Below, in pieces: positions 33,823 to 45,987 of a stretch of DNA of 64,000 bases; the stretch's first letter is position 1; every line of letters begins with the position of its first letter. The stretch is from Roridomyces roridus (Eukaryota; Basidiomycota; Agaricomycetes; Agaricales; Mycenaceae). A program made the position numbers and the translations under genes. Location: contig JARKIF010000067.1 of the NCBI GenBank assembly GCA_029378245.1, forward strand, positions 1 through 64,000, given 5' to 3'. Below the pieces are notes generated by a model. The model saw only the letters and a list, made by a program, of their open reading frames with translations. It did not search any database and had not been told where the DNA came from.

Positions 33823-34363
33823 TTAGTTCTTCTGGGATCCGCGCCGTTTGCGGAAGATCGCGCTTCTGAGCGCAGCCTATAGCTCATGTTAGAAGCTACA
33901 CGCAAGCAAAGGAAAGACACGTACCCAAAATGCACTTGGCTTGTCCACCCGTCTAGGGCTGTACTCGGCTTCCTCAGGCTTTACGTCCGTTTCGGTGCCC
34001 TCCTGGATATAGGTCTGCGATGATATCAGGCGGTATCTTTCGTACGTCAAGACAAGCCGTACGAGGCGCGTGGGAGAGACCTGGTAGTCGACGCTATATC
34101 CATGCCCAGGGAGGCTTGGATCCGAGCGCGACGCATACGGGCTGGTGGGCTATCGGGAGTCAGGTGGGCAACAAGTGGAAGAAGACAGTATCGCGACGTA
34201 CGCTGAGCGACTCGAGCCGTGAGACGGGCGAATGAATCTCCTCGCGCGTGGTCCGGTAGTAATCCGTTTGTGTGAACGAATTTCTCGGTGGCGAGGGCGC
34301 GGACAACGTCAGTGGGATGCGTAGCTTTGGCTTTGGCTTGGGGAACTTCTTCTTTGTGGGCAT
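33823..34363 (-). CDS. Hypothetical protein with basic N-terminus (146 aa)
   Basis: Three exons on the minus strand: 34363-34202, 34149-33925, 33876-33823, all joined in phase 0 by canonical introns of 52 and 48 bases. It starts MPTKKKFPKPKPKLRIPLTL, has a Ser/Pro/Tyr-rich middle with YRTTREEIHSPVSRLES, then VRLVLTYERYRLISSQTYI, and ends with a basic stretch AIFRKRRGSQKN. No signal peptide, membrane segment or known domain is recognised. The two clean introns and uninterrupted frame are good evidence that the gene is real. The basic ends could favour nuclear or nucleic-acid contact, but that is a guess. Confidence 0.6.
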
Positions 34364-34602
34364 GTGCCGCTGCTGAAGGACGAAGATGGCGGTCGGATTG
34401 CAAGGGCTTTTAGGGCGGCGCAGAGAGAACCACCATCTGATGATGCCCTTCCTTTGTGTCCTTTACACCAGCTTGCAACAGCAGGAAACCTTAGCCAGGG
34501 GAGGATAGGTACGCGGTGGCAGTCTCGGAGCTGATGGAGAGACTGAATGCAGGCGCGCAGGAGAGTTAACGTAATAATGGCGCTGCGGCTTGGAGACTCT
34601 TG

Positions 34603-34872
34603 TCAAAGTATTGCATGACACTGTACTTGGTTCCTTGCTCGTGCTTTGAATTCTTGGATTTCCTGCTTGGTCTGGCGGAGGAACGACTTTAGGATTATCA
34701 AGACGAGTTCAAGACGGCGGACAACAGACTTGATATCTCGTTCGGCACACTCGCTCCAAAGATCCTCCAGGGCCGCGCACCAACACTCCTCGGGCAGCAG
34801 CATTTCGCAAGACTTGATGGAATTCAGAGGAAGAGAAACACGGCGGTCCATCGCCACGTCATTGTCTGTCAT
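34603..34872 (-). CDS. Possible small protein (89 aa)
   Basis: Single open frame on the minus strand from an ATG at 34872 (MTDNDVAMDRRVSLPL) to a stop at 34603. The middle (LEDLWSECAERDIKSVVRRL) and the C-terminal part (LKSFLRQTKQEIQEFKARAR) look helical. No family is recognised, and there is no intron or neighbour to support it. Could be a chance ORF. Confidence 0.3.
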   Translation of the reverse strand: MTDNDVAMDRRVSLPLNSIKSCEMLLPEECWCAALEDLWSECAERDIKSVVRRLELVLIILKSFLRQTKQEIQEFKARARNQVQCHAIL

Positions 34873-35557
34873 TCAGCCGAATAGCGAGAGCAGGCCGCCG
34901 GCGACGTGCGTCCGAGTCGTGCGATATGACGCAACGCAGAGACTAGAGTCGACGGAACCATGGGACGATTACAAGCAGTTGAAGTGCAGAGGCAATGTGA
35001 GGCACTGTACATGTAAGGCACTGTGTGCCCGGAATCACACCCCTGGAGCTGGCTGCTGGATCGCCGTCTACCGGGTTTCTAAATGGATGAGGTATTGTGG
35101 ATCGAGAGATTGAAGGCGCCGTACGTCAGGGGGAGGGAAACAGTCCAGCCTCCATTCGATGTCGACGATACGGAGTCAACGTCTACGACCGTGTGCATGG
35201 GCGTATAATTGAACGTTCTCAGTCTGCGGGTCGACTTCGGGGAAAAAAATCGGGATCCTTGCTCGGTCAGGCCTCGGCTTATCAGCTTGGTCCGTTCGAA
35301 TCGACTAGTACTTACTCAGGAACACAGGGAGATTGCTGTGGGGCCCAGGGCAGACCGCGGCCGATACAAGTCGGAAGACAAGGAGCATGATGCATGATGG
35401 TGCTTGGAAAGCTCCAAATCAGTTTGAAATCAGTAGGTCTCAGCTTTGACCTCCGCGACATCGGTCCTGTTCGGATTCCTCACTCAGGTACTATATCACT
35501 GCAGTTGTTTTGTCCCTCTAGCTAACCCAGTAACACTTGAACCCAGTGAAACGAAAG
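34873..35557. other. Intergenic downstream of the NLR gene
   Basis: No supported gene; only short unrecognised open frames. Confidence 0.5.
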
Positions 35558-38500
35558 TCATCTACGGCCACCATGCTTTGAAAGAATATTCCCCAACACC
35601 ATCCTTCCATGACAATCGGCAGCCCGCAGAGCTTTACCGCCCCATATCCCCTCCGCATTAACGTCGGCTCCATGGTGCAGGAGCATCAACACAATATCTT
35701 CATATCCCTTCTGCGACGCTGTATGCAGGGCCGTCCCAAAGCATTCGCTCCCTGCCGCATTTGGATCGGCGCCATGCTCGAGTAGTAGCTGTACAATCTC
35801 CGCATGCCCTCTAAAGGTCGCTGTCTGTAGCGCACTGCGGTGGAATTTATCTTGTGTGTTCACGTTGACGCCGCGCTCCAAAAGCAGCCTTACAACCATT
35901 TCCAGATCATGGCGACACGCCGATAGAAGCGCGCTCCCGTCTTGTATTGACTCTTCGTCGATCTGCGCCCCGTGTTCCAGCAGCAGCCGAATGATTCCTA
36001 CGTGCCCTCGCTCCAAGGCAATGTTCAGCAAACCGTCGTTTGCCGCGATCTTCGCGCCATGGTCAATGAGGAGCCGGACAATTCCTTCGTGCCCTCCACC
36101 CACTGCGCGCTGCAGAGCATTCCCATGCTCTCCTTCCTCATCCTCGACGACAGATGCCCCGTACTTCAGGAGAAGCCGCACAATAGCCGCATGGCCCCCC
36201 TCCGATGCTGCCTGTAGCGCACTGCTTCCCGCATACCACTCTCTCACAACGCAGGGCTCAGCACCATTTTCCAAGAGCAAGTTGACAATCTCCGTATGCC
36301 CGGCTAAAGACGCGGCTTGCAGGGGACTCCCCATTTTACCCCACATTCTGCCCTCAATCTCCGAAAGGTTCGTGTCCGCGCCATGCTCGAGCAGCAGTTG
36401 GACAATAGCCCGGTGACCTGCCAACGATGCGGCTTGCAATGGGGTCTTGAACCAGTTATCCGACGTTCCAGCACCATGCTCCTGGAGAATCCGTACAACT
36501 GTGGGATGTACTCCAGGCAGCGCAGCTTGTAATGTTAGACCAGCCTCAGCTGGACTTGCAAGCTTCACATTAACGCTCGGCGTCTTGAATTCCACGCTGG
36601 CGCCGCTCCTCAAAAGAGTTTCAACCATATCAGTAAACCCCATGAGCGCCGCCTTCTGCAACAACTCAGCCGCTCCCCGTCCCTTCATCAAATGCTGACA
36701 GATCCCTTCCAACCCAAACACGGCAGCAATCCACAATCTATCCTTCACCTCGCGCCGTTCGTCTCTTTCGTGTGGATAGAAGACGTTGAACATCCGCCAG
36801 AGTTTGTACCACACGTCGCAGTCGGCGAGGAAGGCCAGGATCGCGTCCCGGATGAGCGCCTCTGGTTCGCCGCGCGCGTGGACGAGGCAATATTCCACTG
36901 CGTACTGGAGGAACGATTTGCGTGTTATGAGATGGTAGGTGTTGCGCGTCTGGGCCTCGAACGACAGATAGGTAATGCACGTGGCCGTGATATGGCTAGT
37001 TGCGTTGGGGAATGCATCGACTTGGAGGTGCTCCAGATGCTTCTGCACGGTGTAATGGATGAGCCGTATCGTCTCATCTTCTCTGTTCAGCACCACAAGG
37101 CCTGCGCAGACGCAGATAATCGTGTCCACCTCAACTAGATTCTCCGGGTTGAGCTGCGTCGCTCCCAATTCAACGGCGAGAGCCTCTCGGAGCTCGTGCG
37201 GGTGTAGTGGGCGTTGTGCGTGGGCGATCCAGGAGAGGACCAGCCACGCAAGTCGTTTGTCGTCTTCTCCCTGTCGATCGATCCTGTCGATTACGTCGTC
37301 GTATGTGTGCTTCAAATCGCTCGGCATGCGGTTCAAAGTGTCTCGTACGGCCTTGACGGTGTGCTTGGTCTCGAGGGACTCGATTTGGAGTTTTGCCAGC
37401 AGGAACCTGTGTTGTTTTAGGAACTTCTGCTGAGCAAATGAATTGAATACGAACATCCCATCACTGCGCTGTACAATTTGCCCCTCTATCGCATCTTGCA
37501 AGTCCGGCGCACTGCTGATATGTTTGGAAAGGCGAGAAGACCTGGAAATCTGCTCGTCGAGGTATTTTCGCACATCCTCTTCGGCAGCGCGAATTTCCAG
37601 TGTTTCCATGAGTGACTTGGGAACTGTGTGCTCGATGCGGATGTGCGGCCGAGAGGTCAGCATCAGGTTTACAGTGGGACCCAGCGCGCATAGGTATCGA
37701 AGCAGCGTATCGCGTTGCTTCTCTGGGTATTCGTCCAGCGCGTCAACGATGAGGAATACCTTTGAGTATTCGGAGATTATGGAACGGAGCGCGGCGCGGT
37801 CTTCTTCTGCCGATGGGCGAGTACGTGGTTCGTAGTGCTTCTCGTATAACTGGCGGACGGCGGAGGAAATGTATTTCTTGAAGACGAGCTGGCGCCAGAG
37901 ACTTGCGAGGAGTTTAGATGGTGTGTGGGTATCGGTTTCCTTGTGGTTCAGGTACATGACTGCGACGCCAACGTCTTGGCAATCGTTGTTTGAGCGGAGA
38001 TGATCCACGACAATTGAACTGCAGAATGTTCAGATACAACTTGACATTGTGCAATGTGAGCATACACCAGCACAGTCTTCCCGGCGCCTGCTGTACGTAG
38101 ATCGCATCAGTTGAACGTCCCAGAACAATGACCACTCACGCATCCCGCGGCCCCACAAGATATTCCCTGTGCATGACTCCCACCTTTTGAAGGAGTCAGT
38201 TTCCAACAGCCATCGCCCCGTGCCTGGTTGATGAGTATTGAAAATGTCGGCTTGGCGGAGGAAGAAATTGACCGGTGAGTACCACTCTATTATTTCCTCG
38301 CGCTTTGCGGCTGTCGGAACACGATGAATAAAACCCAGACAGGTCCGGAAGCGTACCGTCCTGAGTTCGCACAACACCTCCGATAGACTGGGAGAGATCT
38401 ATAGTTTGATGTATGAGGGGGGTCGAATTCATCTTTCGAACGTCAAGGCTTACAATTATGCTCCAAGCTCAATTGCTCGTTGGTTTCTTGCAGTGCAGAG

Positions 38501-39226
38501 ATCGTATCTGCCCTGGCAGTTGGAGAAATGCCGCAAAGTAAAACAACGAATAGTTACAGTCGTGATAATCCTTCTGCAGATTACCCAGCTGTGCTATGGC
38601 TCGAGTTGTACCTATCTTCATTAGGGTATGTTTCTCGGGGTAGAAATGGTCGGCTTACAGTCTTGTCTCGTCTGCTGATCCTCGACGAAATCATGGATAG
38701 CTGATACAACATCTGAAACTGCGTTAGTTCACAGAACCTCCGCGAAATCACGCTGAATTCACCTCGAGTTGAATTCCTGCTGATTGTAAGCGACATTCCC
38801 AAAAGACGATATTCATGCAACTGACCAAACATGGATACCCAGCCAGGCATTGAGCAAACTTTTAAACCGCTCGATAATATCCAGGGCCTCTCGGACATCA
38901 TCTTTTCCCCACAAAGACCATGCAAGGCAGCGCGTCATCTCGGCGGGCTTCGCAGAATCCAGTTTCCTCACCAGCCGCTCCATGATCTCCTTCAACTGGG
39001 ACAGCGGCTTGGCAAAGTCCAGAATACTCTTCTCCAGCCCTGCTTCCCGCGTCTTCCTGACCCGCATATCTAGCTCCCCGATCAGCGGTTCCAGATTCTG
39101 GATTTCGAGGAGTAAGCGCTTCTGTTCCTTGGGTGCATTGCGGAAATCTTGGATATATTGGCGGGCTCGGGACACCGCGTCGACGAATTGGAGGATGCTG
39201 GCGAGGAGGCCGACAATATCAGCCAT
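35558..39226 (-). CDS. NLR-like STAND protein: fungal N-terminal helical domain, NACHT, ankyrin repeats
   Basis: Minus strand. Exon 1 (39226-38831) encodes MADIVGLLASILQFVDAVS... with KEQKRLLLEIQNLEPLIGEL, typical of the helical N-terminal domain of fungal STAND proteins. Between 38830 and 38320 are several very short exons that I could not fully resolve. An exon ending at 38140 encodes AKREEIIEWYSPVNFFLRQADI ... WESCTGNILWGRGM (split by design here only for reading). A 25-base exon (38090-38066) carries the P-loop, GAGKT. The last exon (38018-35558) has the Walker B-like VFLIVDALDE, the rest of NACHT, and about eleven ankyrin repeats, such as TPLQAASLAGHRAIVQLLLE. Fungal NLRs sense non-self or heterokaryon partners and trigger defence or cell death; the ligand here is unknown. 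Confidence 0.8.
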
Positions 39227-41405
39227 GGGACGGGGACATGTGGTACTGTGTACTTGCCGATAGATAAAAGTACTCTTTGACTTGACAAGGATCTAATAAG
39301 GCCGTGTTTTAGGGCAGAAATGGCGATGCTATGTAAACGCTTCTTGCAAGGTGTATAACACGCGGCGGTGAAGGGTGACGCGAAAGCTCAAGAAAAGGAA
39401 TGAATACCTGACGAAGAAGACAACACGAATTGAATACAAATATTGGATGGAAGACGAAAGAACAGGAAAAGTCGATTGCAGGGTCGCAAATAAATCCAAG
39501 CAGAAGGTTGGCAGAAGGATGTGAAATATCATACAGCAGACGTATATTTTGGTATTCGATAGAAATAGAATTCCCATCGGTGGGTGCTGGCGCCGGAGGT
39601 GTAAGCTGTGCCACAGACAGGGTACAGAAGGTGGGGCAGCGCTCGGATGAGAGGACGGCGGGCACTGAGCAGATAACACCCAAACGGTCCCATCCTCTGA
39701 AATCGCACCCACGGCTGGCCAGAGCAGTATCGAGGTGGGTGACCAGCCAGTCGATGCGCTGTCTCCGTTGATGATAAGAACGAAGGACCCAAATGCACCG
39801 CTCTACGGCGCAGCTAGCTAGCAAATGAGCTAAGGATGGCGGTCTCCATCAGCTGCCCAACTCGTCGAGTAGGTGGGTGTATTCACCAGCACTATCCCTG
39901 CGCCGGATATCCGCGGCAAACGAAAGCAGCGAAGGAATATCAGGTATTCGATAGGACCTCTCTGTTGGTTACACAGTACAATGAGCGCGCGGCCGCTCCC
40001 GGGGCCGGCATCCCCGTTTTCATCCCGCCAGTGATGCAGACCACAACGCGACGCCCGAGTAATCTGAAGATCAGGGTGGTTATCAGCGTCCTGAGACGTC
40101 ATGAGGGAGTAAGGAAAGCACGCACCAGGGACCGAGGTCATGGACCTTACCCTATTCTCGCCATTGCAGACCGACGCACAGGCCCACCCGGGACGCGACC
40201 AACGCCCCACTCCCACTGAGCAGCGCACCAGTCGTCGCGACAAGGTCCCTCCCATCGCGGAAGCCAATCCCCCCACATCGTCGAAGAGGGAGTCTTATTG
40301 CAAATTTGATGGGATCGGGTCAAGGGAAGGGTGTGACTACCCAACAGCTGACATACGGCGCAAGACGAAGAGCCGTTGGCGAGGGGTGCGGTGATTCCAG
40401 TCGGGACAGCATCAGGCGGCCTTGGTGTCTCGTCGGTCGGATGAGGCGTGGGACCAGCCGACACCAAGTCGGTGGGCGGATAAGGATGGACAAGGCGATG
40501 GCGGGTCGTCCATGGTGAGGTCACTGAGGTGTGGAGTGGTAAACAAAAGAGTGTAAGATTATATACGCCAGGCTGAAGGCCAAGACGAGCCTGGTCCAGG
40601 GAGTACACGTATGATGTCGAGGAATGGGCGCTACAAGCCTTGACGCACTGCTGCGACGTGTGAGACCGACATCGAACGTGGAGATAACTTGCTAGAAGCG
40701 CACCTCCTCACCCGGCGGCTCTTCTGACGCCGGCAGTGCGCGGCCACTCGGCGGGCCCCATCTTCATCCTGTAGAGCACCGAGAAGAGAACGCACCCGGG
40801 AAATGGAGTCGTCGCGTCAAGTGGGCCACATCTAGTCTCATTTCCCGACTGCCACGACATCCCAATTTGGGAGCCCTGTCGTGAAGTCGGGAAATGAGAC
40901 TAGGCCACATCGTCTTGTTTCTGAGTGGGACGTCTGGGTTTGCATCCTTCGCCAGTATGTATCGTGTCAAAAGTGTGCCCTCGGAATTGAGCCTTGTCCT
41001 TGAAAGTGTGGGCGCGATATCGGGTCATCCTTGCTGCGCAGCGGGTCTACGAGGCCGCGAATGAAGGAGGGTCCGAAAGAGGCAAGTGAGATTCTGATCC
41101 GAAGTCTCGGACATTCTCCTTGCTTTCGACTTTCATCTGCGCTCGCCGTTCAATGCCCGGCCGCACCAAGTCACACTGGTTGACATGTCCTACTCAACAG
41201 CCAAGATGACGGCTGCCTACGGTTGCCTCCTGCCGACACTCAATCTGCGAGGAATGGCTCCGGAGCTCCTGAATCTCCTTGACCGCAAAACTTATCTCCG
41301 AGATGGACGATGCAGAGCGAACGCCGTGCTCATGACTCCGAGACGCCTGCTTCAGAGTTGCTTACATTTTTTATTCATATCAAGAAAACCTGCGTCTGCA
41401 CAACC
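39227..41405. other. Intergenic, with a foldback element
   Basis: No gene recognised. Open frames at 39309-39824 and 40147-40608 (minus) have no motifs. The hairpin element at 40824-40910 is listed separately. Confidence 0.5.
40824..40910. mobile_element. Small foldback (MITE-like) element with flanking direct repeat
   Basis: Two perfect 19-base inverted arms (CTAGTCTCATTTCCCGACT at 40832-40850 and its complement at 40885-40903) enclose a further nested palindrome (CACGACA...TGTCGTG around CCCAATTTGGG). The whole segment can fold into one long hairpin. GGCCACAT occurs immediately at both outer edges (sharing one base with the right arm), which looks like an 8-base target duplication. That size fits hAT-type insertions. 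Confidence 0.6.
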
Positions 41406-43805
41406 TCATCCCTGACCACCTTCCGGAACAAACTCTCGCCTCGGACGCCACCGATGTCCATAGCGATCAACGAGATGAATGTTTTGCGCACGGAATCTTT
41501 CAGCCAACTTCACCCACGGGGAGTCCGCCAATATGGGACTGTAAACGCCAGAGGCCCATTAGCGGAACATGTCAAGGACTACACGGATATACTTACGCCG
41601 CCGAAGGAGGCCAACTGAAACCGAGATGTCGGATTTCTTCCAGGGCGGGAAACGGCGTGGGGTCGAATTTGGCAAGGAACAATTCAGCAAGTGCAGATTC
41701 CTCTGCGTCGAAGCTACAGCAGCAATCCATGGTACGTATTAGTGATTATGGGTACCAAACGAAGACGCACGATTTCGGATTAATCACAATTTGCTTGAGA
41801 GAACAGTGTGTATCGCACCACTGGAGAACATCTTCCACGGCAACCTATGGACACCAGGAATTTGAACAACATACATCCACGAGGGCCGTTGGCGTACCTG
41901 CTCAGCCTTTGAGGTAACACACACGTTTAGAACTTTCACGTTCCGGCAGAAATTGAACATCTCCAGATTGAACGCCGGCGCCCCCACGAACAACTTGGAT
42001 AGCTTCGCGCCGTGCTTTTTGAAGAACATTCGAGTATCCAATTTCCCTGTCTGGAGAGTGACGGTACTGAGCGATGGGAGCCTGGAAAAGTTCCGTGTGA
42101 GATAGAAAACGTGCCAATCAATCATACTCCGACACGTACTGAATTTGCGACAAAAGGACAAAAAAAGAGGGATGAGCCCGCGATACAGACAATTCTTTCA
42201 GATTATTCATTGCGTTGCTTGTAGCAAAGGTGACCGGGGTATAAAACTCTGCGTCCGAGTTCCAAGTGAAATCCTGCATTGCCGACAGTCGATAGAAGAC
42301 AATGGGGTCCACCTTGTAAGCACACGGAGTGACCGTGATATCAAACCAGTCGAGATGGGAGCCATATCGGATGGTCAACTCCTCGAACATGCGCCAAGGG
42401 AGAATGAGGGTTCCCACGGAATAAAGCTCCGTGAGTCGAGGAATTCGGGAGAAGACGTTTTGAAGGTCATCGATGGTTTGCTGGTCATTTCTGCCGATGA
42501 AGAGACTATGAACATGGGCACCAAGAGAAGGTTCAAGTCGAAGCCGCGCAGTGAAGAGTAGCATCGACTTGCAAGTCCGAAGGGAGATGTCGTTATAAAA
42601 GCGAGGAGTCCCGAGCCGCTACCAATAACTGTATGTGAGCGACTGCGATCGGTTGAGAGAATGGAGCGAAGCTGACCAGGAATCGTTTACATACTCGGAG
42701 AGGTTCCCAACGCTCTGGCAGCTTAGAGTCCTGATTTTCAAAATAATCGCAGTCTGAATCGTCATCATCGGGGTAGAAATCATCGTCGTCTTCACGGAAA
42801 ACATAGTAAATAATACGATCCCAAACGACGTCGGCAACTGTTGGGTTGGCAGCGAGTTGCGGAGGGTACACGAAAGCTTTTTTGGGACCAAAGCCACTGA
42901 GCAGCAGTTGTCAGAGAACAAAATCCAAGTGAAGACAGGCCATACTTTGGGTCCACAAGTTCCTGAAGTCGGGCGTTTCCCTGCACCGTCCCAAGGAAAC
43001 CAGGTTTCAGCGCCTTACGAGAGCGCGTTTTAGCTCGAATCTCCTGCAGAGATGCATTTTGCGCGACTGTTGATATATACTCGGGTATGATGCCGTCCCG
43101 AAACAAATCTCGCCAATTGCATGACAGAACGAGGGTCCGGAGATTTGGCGCTACTTTGAGGGGCGAAGAGAACGTCTCGTTGTGGCCCGCTTGGCTGTGC
43201 TGCCAATCGTGTGGCATTTCGAAGATCGCCTGAAGTAGACGAAGATTCAATGGGCAGGAACGGGAAAGCGAGCCGAACAGACGCACCAAATTCTTCCACT
43301 TGGGGATGTATTCAATCAGCACGCCGACAAGAGTGCGCACCGGTTCGGGAGTGGTAGCCTCGAATGGGTCGTACGATACTATGACACGAACGGGGTCGAT
43401 CAAGGGGATGCCACTACACAAGCCACATGCGTCGTCCCCCTCGTCGAATTCGACAGGGATGAAAATGTCGGTGAGCTTGGTGGTCGTCCGCAAGATCTGG
43501 TGCAAGGAACTGCCGTATCCACTTTGGAGGCGGAGCTTCCTGATGAGCTGACCTAGGTCTGGGTTGCATCGCAGCGCGACGGAGAGAGCCTGCGCCTGGC
43601 CCTTGCTTCGAAGGATGACGGTGTGGTATAGTAAAGGGGTGGCCACGCGTAGCCACGCTTTGCATACGAGGAGGATCGCAGAGCTGGATTCGACAGACGA
43701 TGACTCGGATGAGTACAGGTGGCGATCAGAGAATGTGTCGTCTGATACGGAGAGCGCTGGAGAGAGGGTTTCGTGGATTATCTCCTCTGGCATCGCGCGT
43801 CCCAT
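41406..43805 (-). CDS. F-box protein with LRR-like region, paralog 3 (intact-looking)
   Basis: Minus strand, start ATG at 43805 (MGRAMPEEIIHETLSPAL), stop at 41406. The exon plan matches paralog 1. The first intron (GTGCGT...TTCAG) is 54 bases, so the frame reads through it. The second junction uses the GTCTTC donor kept in paralogs 2 and 4, giving KYGL joined to GFGPKKAFVYPPQL. The acidic block is REDDDDFYPDDDDSDCDY. Later exons carry RLGTPRFYNDI, LSTVTLQTGKLDTRMFFKKH and FPALEEIRHLGFSW. I see no frame-breaking change, so it is a candidate functional copy. Unlike the others it has no Cys-domain secreted gene beside it. Confidence 0.7.
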
Positions 43806-44610
43806 GGTGGCGAAAGAAGAGCCGTGACCGAACCGTGACTGATCGGCATTACCGATTGATCCGTCGCATTGTTCAAGTTCAAGCCGCCCCCATGCCCAAC
43901 TCAGCCTGCTTTGGATAGTCCTGGGCCCCGGAACTCCTGCGTGGGACCGTGCTTTAACCTGACCATCCACCATGAGCTTTATTTACCAAGATGATCGAAT
44001 TTGGAACGATTTGCTGCTATGTACTTTCCTTCCTGCATACAAGTGATACAGACTATAGTTGTAACGGATGCGCTGCCATCAGATGCGCTGTCATCCAGAC
44101 ATGGACGCGGCTTTCACGGATCATTGATATGTATACGGCTTACCTCGAGGCAGGCACGATGTGAAGGACATCGAGGGTACCTTGTTCAGTATTTAGACTT
44201 TAGTTAGTTTCTTATTTGGATTGAGTGGCTCACTAGTTAGTATATAGAGACGGACATTTGTAGTAGTTAGATAGCTTTCTGGAATCCGAGACCTTATCCA
44301 CTGACCTAGAGTGCGATACATCGGCTTCTTTGAAGGTTCTTGCGGGGTCAGCATCGCCCTAATCGACGCGGACCTCACAATAGTTGAGGCCGGCAGGAAT
44401 GCAAACCTCCAGATGCCCCTGGCTTCATTTGCCAGTAAATATGCGGATCTGATTTGGTGGCCACGTTTAGAGCAGTCAAAGGATCTGTGTTGGGGTCGGA
44501 GACAGAACAGGTCAATTCTAATTAAAATCGGCTACACGATACTTGTATACCACGGCAAGGACTTGTACAAGTCTACATGATATACATCTGCAGCAAAGTT
44601 CAAAATGCTT
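43806..44610. other. Intergenic, no gene recognised
   Basis: The right flank of F-box paralog 3 keeps the GATTGATCCGTCGC landmark of its relatives near 43853-43868. No gene is seen. Confidence 0.5.
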
Positions 44611-45794
44611 TCAAACGAAAGCCAACAAATAAGTGAACGCACTGTGTTCCGCGATGATTTCTGGCTGCACGCTCGGTTCATACACCTCGAGCCACTCCCT
44701 GAGCTTCTCGTCCTCTGGATAGAACAGAATGTGCAGCTTTCTCAGCTTGGGGAAGAATTCGTGGATGCCGGACAGTTCTTCATCCAACGTGTACAGATCG
44801 AATTGCGTCATATGAAGCTCGTGGAATCGAATGGCGACGATCCGTCCGCGAATTTCTGGGGTGAGCATGGAGAAGTCGTGGCTCGGCGAATCATTCCAAT
44901 CGTGCTCGAGTTCGAGTTGGGTGACCACGCAGAAACGCCCAGGAGGGACATCCTGGAGGCCCCACGTCTACAATTGCCTTCGTCAGCCCCGTGAATGACG
45001 GAAAGTACACCACACACCGGGAGCGAAAGGAGATCTATGGTGCCGATTGAGCCAAAGACTGTCTCGATCAGTGAATTGTTCATGGGAGAATATGTCATGA
45101 ACGCCCTGAGGCCGGACACGTCGAAGGGGCAGTTAACATCCGGCTTGCAGATCGCTGCGATATCCGAAAGATGTGGGGCGCCCAGGGAATCGAGTTTGAT
45201 TCTGCCGCGCGGGGAGCTGAAGACAGCGCCGCTCGGAGTCGGAGTCAGCCGTGTTTCCAGATCCCCGGCGATGGAATAAGTGACATGCTTGATGGACTGG
45301 GAGCATCCCTCCCAAACCCCCATAAACTGCTCCCCTCCAGAGAACCCATAGCGCAGTGAGACCGATACAAGTGCGGGGGACCTCAGCAGCTGTTGGACTG
45401 CCGAGAGCCCCGACTCCGAGAGTGGCTCTCTATCGAAGTTGTCGATATCGAGCGTGACGAGACGTGTGGCGAGACGAGAGAATGCAAGATTGCAGAGTCT
45501 TTGTAGGTGCCCTGAATCGAATCTGGAGAAGCGGAATATTGTGAGTGTGGTAATCCATCCCAGTAGATGCGGAGAGCTCTCCAGCGCCGCCAAAAGGCGA
45601 CCAAGTCGTGCATCAGCGAGAGGGCCGTCGAATTTTAGCTCGATTTTGGAGAAAAGCCGAGATTGGGAAAGATGAAGCAGGGGGCGGGTGAGGAATGCAG
45701 TTCCGTGGAGATCGGCAGTGGAGTCGACGAAGCTCAGGGTGTGCGCCGCAAGCTCCGGGATGTCGAGAGCATGTTGAGAAGGCGTAGCCATCAA
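44611..45794 (-). CDS. F-box-like/LRR-like protein (377 aa)
   Basis: Two exons on the minus strand: 45794-45018 and 44967-44611, joined by a 50-base intron (GTGTGTGG donor, TGTAG acceptor, phase 0) that gives SLPTWGLQDVPPGRF. The N-terminus, ALDIPELAAHTLSFVDSTADLHG then FLTRPLLHLSQSRLFSKIEL, is a degenerate F-box-like start as found in many agaricomycete LRR-type proteins. The rest is leucine-patterned, with one clear repeat of the form LVSVSLRYGFSG. Presumed adaptor; substrate unknown. It is divergent from the peptidase gene, 193 bases away. Confidence 0.7.
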
Positions 45795-45987
45795 GGGACT
45801 GGAATACTAGAACGCATGTCAACGTATTTTGCAGTAAATGCAGGGAAGGATATGCATACTTTTGCGGTAGATGCTTGTGCACTGTCGTGGTCCGGGTCAA
45901 GGTGCGTGGGTGCCGTGATGATCAAAAAAAAACAATCAAAACTCTTGCCGACTCGGATCTGCCCCTTGCCCTTGCCCTCACCCTGCG
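45795..45987. promoter_or_regulatory. Bidirectional promoter region between LRR/F-box-like and peptidase genes
   Basis: 193 bases between opposite-strand ATGs at 45794 and 45988. It includes a run of nine A residues near 45925 that could exclude nucleosomes. No TATA box is seen. Confidence 0.5.

Noticed and set aside
44960..45020. Apparent frameshift in the LRR/F-box-like gene near 45000
   Set aside because: A 50-base intron with GTGTGT donor and TAG acceptor restores the frame and gives the family-typical LPTWGLQDVPPG segment.
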